7,982 nucleotides of DNA from Pseudomonadota bacterium (GTDB lineage Bacteria; Pseudomonadota; Alphaproteobacteria; Rickettsiales; SXRF01), in assembly GCA_028873275.1 (NCBI GenBank), contig JAGWLJ010000055.1:1-7982 (forward strand). Reading direction: 5' to 3'. Shown here piece by piece: positions 4,369 to 7,982 of the stretch. The notes beneath the pieces are model-generated. The model saw only the letters and a list, made by a program, of their open reading frames with translations, did not search any database and was not told the DNA's origin. Made by a program: the position numbers and the translations under genes. How positions within the stretch are numbered: the stretch's first letter is position 1; each line of letters begins with the position of its first letter.

Positions 4369-7300
4369 GTGAAACCGGGATTATTCAGATCGCTGTTGTG
4401 CTGCACGTCGTTGTGCAGCCTGTCGCTTGTTTCGGCGGAGGCGCTGGCCAACCCGCAGGGCGGAACAGTGTCGGCCGGCCAGGCGTCGATCTCGCAGCAG
4501 GGCAGCACCCTCACCATCACCCAGAGCAGCAGCAAAGCGGTGATCGACTGGCGTAGCTTCGACATCGCCCCCAGCGAAACCACCCAGTTCCAGCAGCCTT
4601 CCTCCTCGTCGATCACCCTCAACCGCGTCAACGACGTCAAGCCCAGCGACATCGAAGGGAAGCTGACCGCTAACGGCAATGTCATCATTATCAACCCCAA
4701 CGGCGTCTTCTTCGGCAAGACGGCGCAGGTCGATGTCGCCGGCCTGACGGCCACCACCTCCGGCATCGACAACGACCAGTTTATGAACAACGCGAAGCCG
4801 GTGTTCAACAAGCCGGGCAATCCGAATGCGCAGATCGTCAACCAGGGCAGCATCACAGCGCGCCAGGCAGGGCTGGTCGGACTGGTGGCGCCGCAGGTCA
4901 TCAACAACGGCGTTATCACGGCGAAACTCGGCAAGGTGGCCATGGCCTCAGGCGATACTTTCACGCTTGACCTTGCCGGCGATGGCATCCTCTCCGTGCA
5001 GGTCAGCGCCGATATGGCCAGCCAGCTGGTGCAGAACACCGGCACGGTCAGCGCCGACGGCGGCACCGTCACCCTGACGGCGGCGGCGGCGCGCAGCGTC
5101 ATCAGCAGCCTGGTGGAGAACACCGGCACGCTGCAGGCCAGAAGCATCGGCAGCAAGACCGGATCGGTCACGCTCTACGCCGAGGGCAGCAACGCCGTGC
5201 AGGGTAACGTCACGGCCAACAAGGGCCAGAAGACCGGCACCAGCGTGGTGCGCAACTCCGGCACCATCGATGTCTCGGGCCGCAATGCCGGCGAAAAGGG
5301 CGGCACGGTGCAACTGCTGGCCGACCAGGTGGAGGTGAAAGCGGGCTCGCATATCGACGCCAGCGGCGATACCGGCGGCGGATATATCAAAATCGGCGGC
5401 GACTTCCATGGACAAGGGACGACGCCCACCGCGCTCGAAACCCTGGTCGAGCAGAATACGCTGATCGAAGCCAACAGCATCACTTCCGGCGACGGCGGCA
5501 ATATCGCCATCTGGTCCGACCAGAGAACCACCTTCGATGGCCGGGTGGAAGTGCGCACCGAAGGCGACTCCGGCGACGGCGGCTTCGCCGAGACCTCCGG
5601 CCATAGTGAGCTGGTGCTGACCTATGGGCAGGTGGCTGCCGATTCAAGGCGCGGCAGAAACGGCGAATGGCTCCTCGACCCGGCGGACGTCACCATCACC
5701 ACCGCCGACGCCAACATCACCGGCAACCCCAACTTCGTGCCGGATGGCACAGTAGTTACCTCCACCATCAATGCCGCCACCATCGTCACCGCGCTGAACG
5801 CCGGCACCAACGTCACCGTCACCACCGGCGGCGATGCGCAGTCCGGCCCCAACGGCGGCTCCATCACTGTATCTTCGGCGATCAGCGCCACCACCGGTAC
5901 CAATGGCGTCACCGGCAACCTGACGCTTTCTTCCTACAAGGATATCATCATCAATGCGGCCATTACGCTGGGCGGCAGCGGCGTACAAGGCGGAAATCTG
6001 CTCCTGCAAGCCGATAACCACGGTAACGGTGCCGGTGATATCACGGTTGCTGCCGCCATATCGACCAATGGCGGCAATATCACCATGGGCGGCGGATCAG
6101 GTGCGATTACGGCTGGTTCAGGATATGCGGTGGGGTCTGGCGGCACTCAGATCATCGGTATTTATGTGAATAACGTCGCCGTCAATGCCGGGGGTGGCAA
6201 TATCATAATGAACGGAGAGGGATGGGGTGGCGCCAATACCGCTAGCAGTGGCGTACGCATAGGCAATGGTACATCTGGATCTGTCACCACTAGCGGCTCC
6301 GGCACTATTCAAATTTATGGCATTGGCCGGGGTGGGGGCGCGGGCGGTAACTACGGAGTCGAAGTTGACGGTGGCTCTTCCATTGTTTCCGTGGATGGGA
6401 ATATAACGGTCAGCGGCACCGGCGGCGGCGCAAGTTCTGGCGGCAGCAATTATGGCGTTTATATAGCCTCCACTTCCAACACCGCCATCAAGACTACGGG
6501 GCGCGGCAATATCAGCGTCACTGGCCAAGGTGGATATGATAATGTCAGCGGTGTAAATGGCGGAAGCGATTATGGCATTTATGTGACGGTGGCCAACGGC
6601 ATCAACGCCACCGGCACCGGCGGCATCACGCTGAACGGCACCGGCGGTACCGGCGTCAACAGCACTCCCAGCGCCACCAACGGCAATATCGGCGTATATG
6701 TGACCGGTTCCGTTACTGGCGCAGGCGGCGCGATGAGTATCACCGGACAGGGCGGCAACAGCAGCCAGGATTATAATAGCGGCATCTATGTCAACGGTGG
6801 CACTATCAGCAATGCGGCACTCGGCACGCTGACGCTATCCGGTACCGGTGGCGGCAACACCAACAGCGGCAGCAATTATGGGCTTTATGTCGATAACACA
6901 GGTACGATTTCCACTATTGACGGTAATTTAACGGTCAATAATACCACTGGCGGTGGCGCAGGATCGGGAGCTAATAACTATGGTGTAAACATAGGCAATG
7001 TTAGTGCCAACACCATTACTACTTCAGGTGTAGGTAGCATTTCCATCACTGCCGCCGGCGGCAACACCGACACCACCGGCGGCAGCGATTATGGTATTTA
7101 TGTTAACCGTTCGAATGGTGTGAACGCCACCGGCATCGGTACTATTACGCTCAATGGCACAGGCGGCGGCGCTAATAATGTCGGAAGCAATTATGGTATA
7201 TGTGTCCCAGGTTCGATTACTGGTGGCGGCGGCACCATATCGATTACCGGCACCGGCGGCAACAGCAGCGGCAACAGCAATTTTGGCATATATAATGCCG

Positions 7301-7982
7301 CCGGAACCATCAGCAATAAAGACCGGGGTACACTTACCCTGAGTGGCGCCGGGGGCGGGATTACCAATAGCGGCAGTAATTACGGCATCTATAACAACGG
7401 CACTATTTCTACCGTCAACGGCAATCTTACTATTAATAATACTACTGGCGGCGGTGCGGGTTCGGGCGCTAATAATTACGGTTTCTACAATATCGGCGGC
7501 CCTCTCAAAACCAGCGGCTCTGGCAATATCTCGATCACCGCCAGCGGTGGTAACGCTTCCGGCAGCGGCAGCACCAATTACGGTATTTATATTACCAATG
7601 TCGCCACCGGCATCCAGACCACCGGCATCGGCACGATTACCTTGAATGGCACCGGCGGGAATGGTTCTGGCAGCGGGACGGATAACTATGGTGTTTATCT
7701 AGCCAATTCGATTTCCTCGCAATGGGGCGTGGTCAGCATTACGGGCACGGGCGGCAACAGCAGCAGCACGGCGGATTATGGCATCCGGGTGGATGCCAAC
7801 ATCGTCAACAGCGGCAACGGAGCAGTTACCTTAACCGGCACCGGCAAGAACGGCGCGGTGGATATCTTCAACAATACGGTGGCGGCAACGATCGGCGGTT
7901 CCTCTGCCAACGGTAATATTACGATCAACGCGGATACGGCGACCTGGGGTTCGCTGGCGCTGCAGACGACAGGCAATGTGAT
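4369..7982 (+). CDS. Giant two-partner-secretion exoprotein / filamentous-haemagglutinin-like adhesin (partial at right edge)
   Basis: The frame is open without a stop for at least 1204 codons and leaves the window. GTG 4369 is the first possible start after the in-frame TAA at 4312-4314. It begins a Sec signal peptide (VKPGLFRSLLCC...AEALA) with cleavage predicted after A27. The TPS/haemagglutination-activity domain follows (about 28-290), beginning NPQGGTVSAG and with an NPNG motif at 109-112, as in FHA/HMW-type TpsA proteins recognised by an outer-membrane TpsB pore. Residues about 374-440 contain GDGGNIAIW, GDGGFAETSG and GEWLLDPADVTI, the segment usual in large exoproteins of this class. 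From about residue 590 the protein is a Gly/Thr/Asn/Ser-rich repeat array that should fold as a beta-solenoid. Expected role: surface adhesion or biofilm matrix. No TpsB or C-terminal anchor is visible. Codon use becomes much more A/T-ending inside the array. Cys is confined to the signal peptide and one repeat residue. Confidence 0.95.
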   Translation, partial: MKPGLFRSLLCCTSLCSLSLVSAEALANPQGGTVSAGQASISQQGSTLTITQSSSKAVIDWRSFDIAPSETTQFQQPSSSSITLNRVNDVKPSDIEGKLTANGNVIIINPNGVFFGKTAQVDVAGLTATTSGIDNDQFMNNAKPVFNKPGNPNAQIVNQGSITARQAGLVGLVAPQVINNGVITAKLGKVAMASGDTFTLDLAGDGILSVQVSADMASQLVQNTGTVSADGGTVTLTAAAARSVISSLVENTGTLQARSIGSKTGSVTLYAEGSNAVQGNVTANKGQKTGTSVVRNSGTIDVSGRNAGEKGGTVQLLADQVEVKAGSHIDASGDTGGGYIKIGGDFHGQGTTPTALETLVEQNTLIEANSITSGDGGNIAIWSDQRTTFDGRVEVRTEGDSGDGGFAETSGHSELVLTYGQVAADSRRGRNGEWLLDPADVTITTADANITGNPNFVPDGTVVTSTINAATIVTALNAGTNVTVTTGGDAQSGPNGGSITVSSAISATTGTNGVTGNLTLSSYKDIIINAAITLGGSGVQGGNLLLQADNHGNGAGDITVAAAISTNGGNITMGGGSGAITAGSGYAVGSGGTQIIGIYVNNVAVNAGGGNIIMNGEGWGGANTASSGVRIGNGTSGSVTTSGSGTIQIYGIGRGGGAGGNYGVEVDGGSSIVSVDGNITVSGTGGGASSGGSNYGVYIASTSNTAIKTTGRGNISVTGQGGYDNVSGVNGGSDYGIYVTVANGINATGTGGITLNGTGGTGVNSTPSATNGNIGVYVTGSVTGAGGAMSITGQGGNSSQDYNSGIYVNGGTISNAALGTLTLSGTGGGNTNSGSNYGLYVDNTGTISTIDGNLTVNNTTGGGAGSGANNYGVNIGNVSANTITTSGVGSISITAAGGNTDTTGGSDYGIYVNRSNGVNATGIGTITLNGTGGGANNVGSNYGICVPGSITGGGGTISITGTGGNSSGNSNFGIYNAAGTISNKDRGTLTLSGAGGGITNSGSNYGIYNNGTISTVNGNLTINNTTGGGAGSGANNYGFYNIGGPLKTSGSGNISITASGGNASGSGSTNYGIYITNVATGIQTTGIGTITLNGTGGNGSGSGTDNYGVYLANSISSQWGVVSITGTGGNSSSTADYGIRVDANIVNSGNGAVTLTGTGKNGAVDIFNNTVAATIGGSSANGNITINADTATWGSLALQTTGNV
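6151..7788 (+). repeat. Coding tandem array of YG[IVLF]Y units with a five-class super-repeat
   Basis: Seventeen units can be anchored on the short motif [N/D]YG[IVLF]Y or a variant, starting at 6151, 6244, 6349, 6448, 6568, 6685, 6775, 6874, 6976, 7087, 7189, 7279, 7378, 7474, 7576, 7684 and 7774. Spacings are 81-120 bp and always multiples of three. The strand preceding each motif falls into five recurring classes in fixed order: GN[IL]TV, [NS]IS[VI]T, ITLNGTGG, [MI]SITG and TLTLSG. Two full cycles (5+5), a partial first cycle (3) and a partial last cycle (4) are visible. The super-period is 528 bp and then 498 bp. The class 3-to-4 spacing is 90 bp and the class 4-to-5 spacing 99 bp in both complete cycles. 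After 7788 a decayed unit (TLTGTGKNGAVDIF, near 7828-7869) ends the array. Confidence 0.85.

Noticed and set aside
4396..4420. Cys-rich signal peptide of the adhesin as a lipoprotein signal
   Set aside because: None of the Cys residues is preceded by a proper lipobox, and the ALA-N junction at 25-28 fits ordinary signal peptidase I cleavage.
4311..5171. Long minus-strand open frame of 286 codons opposite the adhesin N-terminus
   Set aside because: It is a by-product of the high GC3 of the + strand gene. The + frame encodes a signal peptide and a clear TPS domain, while the minus product has no recognisable domain and no start context.
4948..5604. Second long minus-strand open frame of 218 codons
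   Set aside because: It lies wholly within the adhesin gene in antisense, with a low-complexity Ala/Gly/Asp product. Treated as a shadow.
6328..6347. G-rich run that might form a G-quadruplex
   Set aside because: It has only three runs of three or more G plus one GG, and Gly codons explain the composition.
7154..7645. Two consecutive + strand frames inside the repeat array
   Set aside because: These are out-of-frame readings of the Gly/Thr-rich repeat DNA. The frame encoding YGxY units is continuous through them.

Overview
The window looks like chromosomal DNA from a GC-rich proteobacterium, most probably an alphaproteobacterium. The main clue is the RatA/COQ10-type START protein at 3557-4012, whose wording (LPYTTRQLFDLV, DFFLDFKFRS, MVEAF) resembles alphaproteobacterial members from memory. 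CtrA-like TTAA-N7-TTAA boxes in the two AT-rich non-coding stretches fit this, but they do not prove it. All recognised genes lie on the + strand.

Positions 1-2819 form a phospho-signalling and c-di-GMP block. It starts with the last residues of a histidine kinase. A REC-GGDEF-EAL protein overlaps the kinase stop codon; it has an intact cyclase motif and inhibitory site but a degenerate EAL half. An AT-rich promoter region follows, then two stand-alone receiver proteins that overlap by ATGA. Positions 2865-4012 hold a VIT1/CCC1-type iron/manganese transporter and the RatA/COQ10-family protein, which overlap at TAATG. A tRNA-Ser(GGA) with an encoded CCA follows at 4116-4206.

From 4369 to the right edge runs one uninterrupted reading frame of at least 1204 codons, checked codon by codon here. 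It starts with GTG and encodes a very large two-partner-secretion (filamentous-haemagglutinin-like) exoprotein: Sec signal, TPS/haemagglutination domain with NPNG, a GDGG/LLDP segment, then a long Gly/Thr/Asn-rich array. The array is hierarchical: units of about 30-40 residues come in five classes in a fixed order, giving a super-repeat of about 166-176 residues. The gene runs past the window, and no TpsB partner is visible.

A plausible but unproven reading is that the kinase and receivers set c-di-GMP output and cell-surface behaviour, with the giant adhesin as a possible effector or co-regulated gene. The least explained signals are the CtrA-like boxes, a 13-bp inverted repeat just before the adhesin start, and the five-phase repeat array. 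I do not see a clearly new defence or mobile system.
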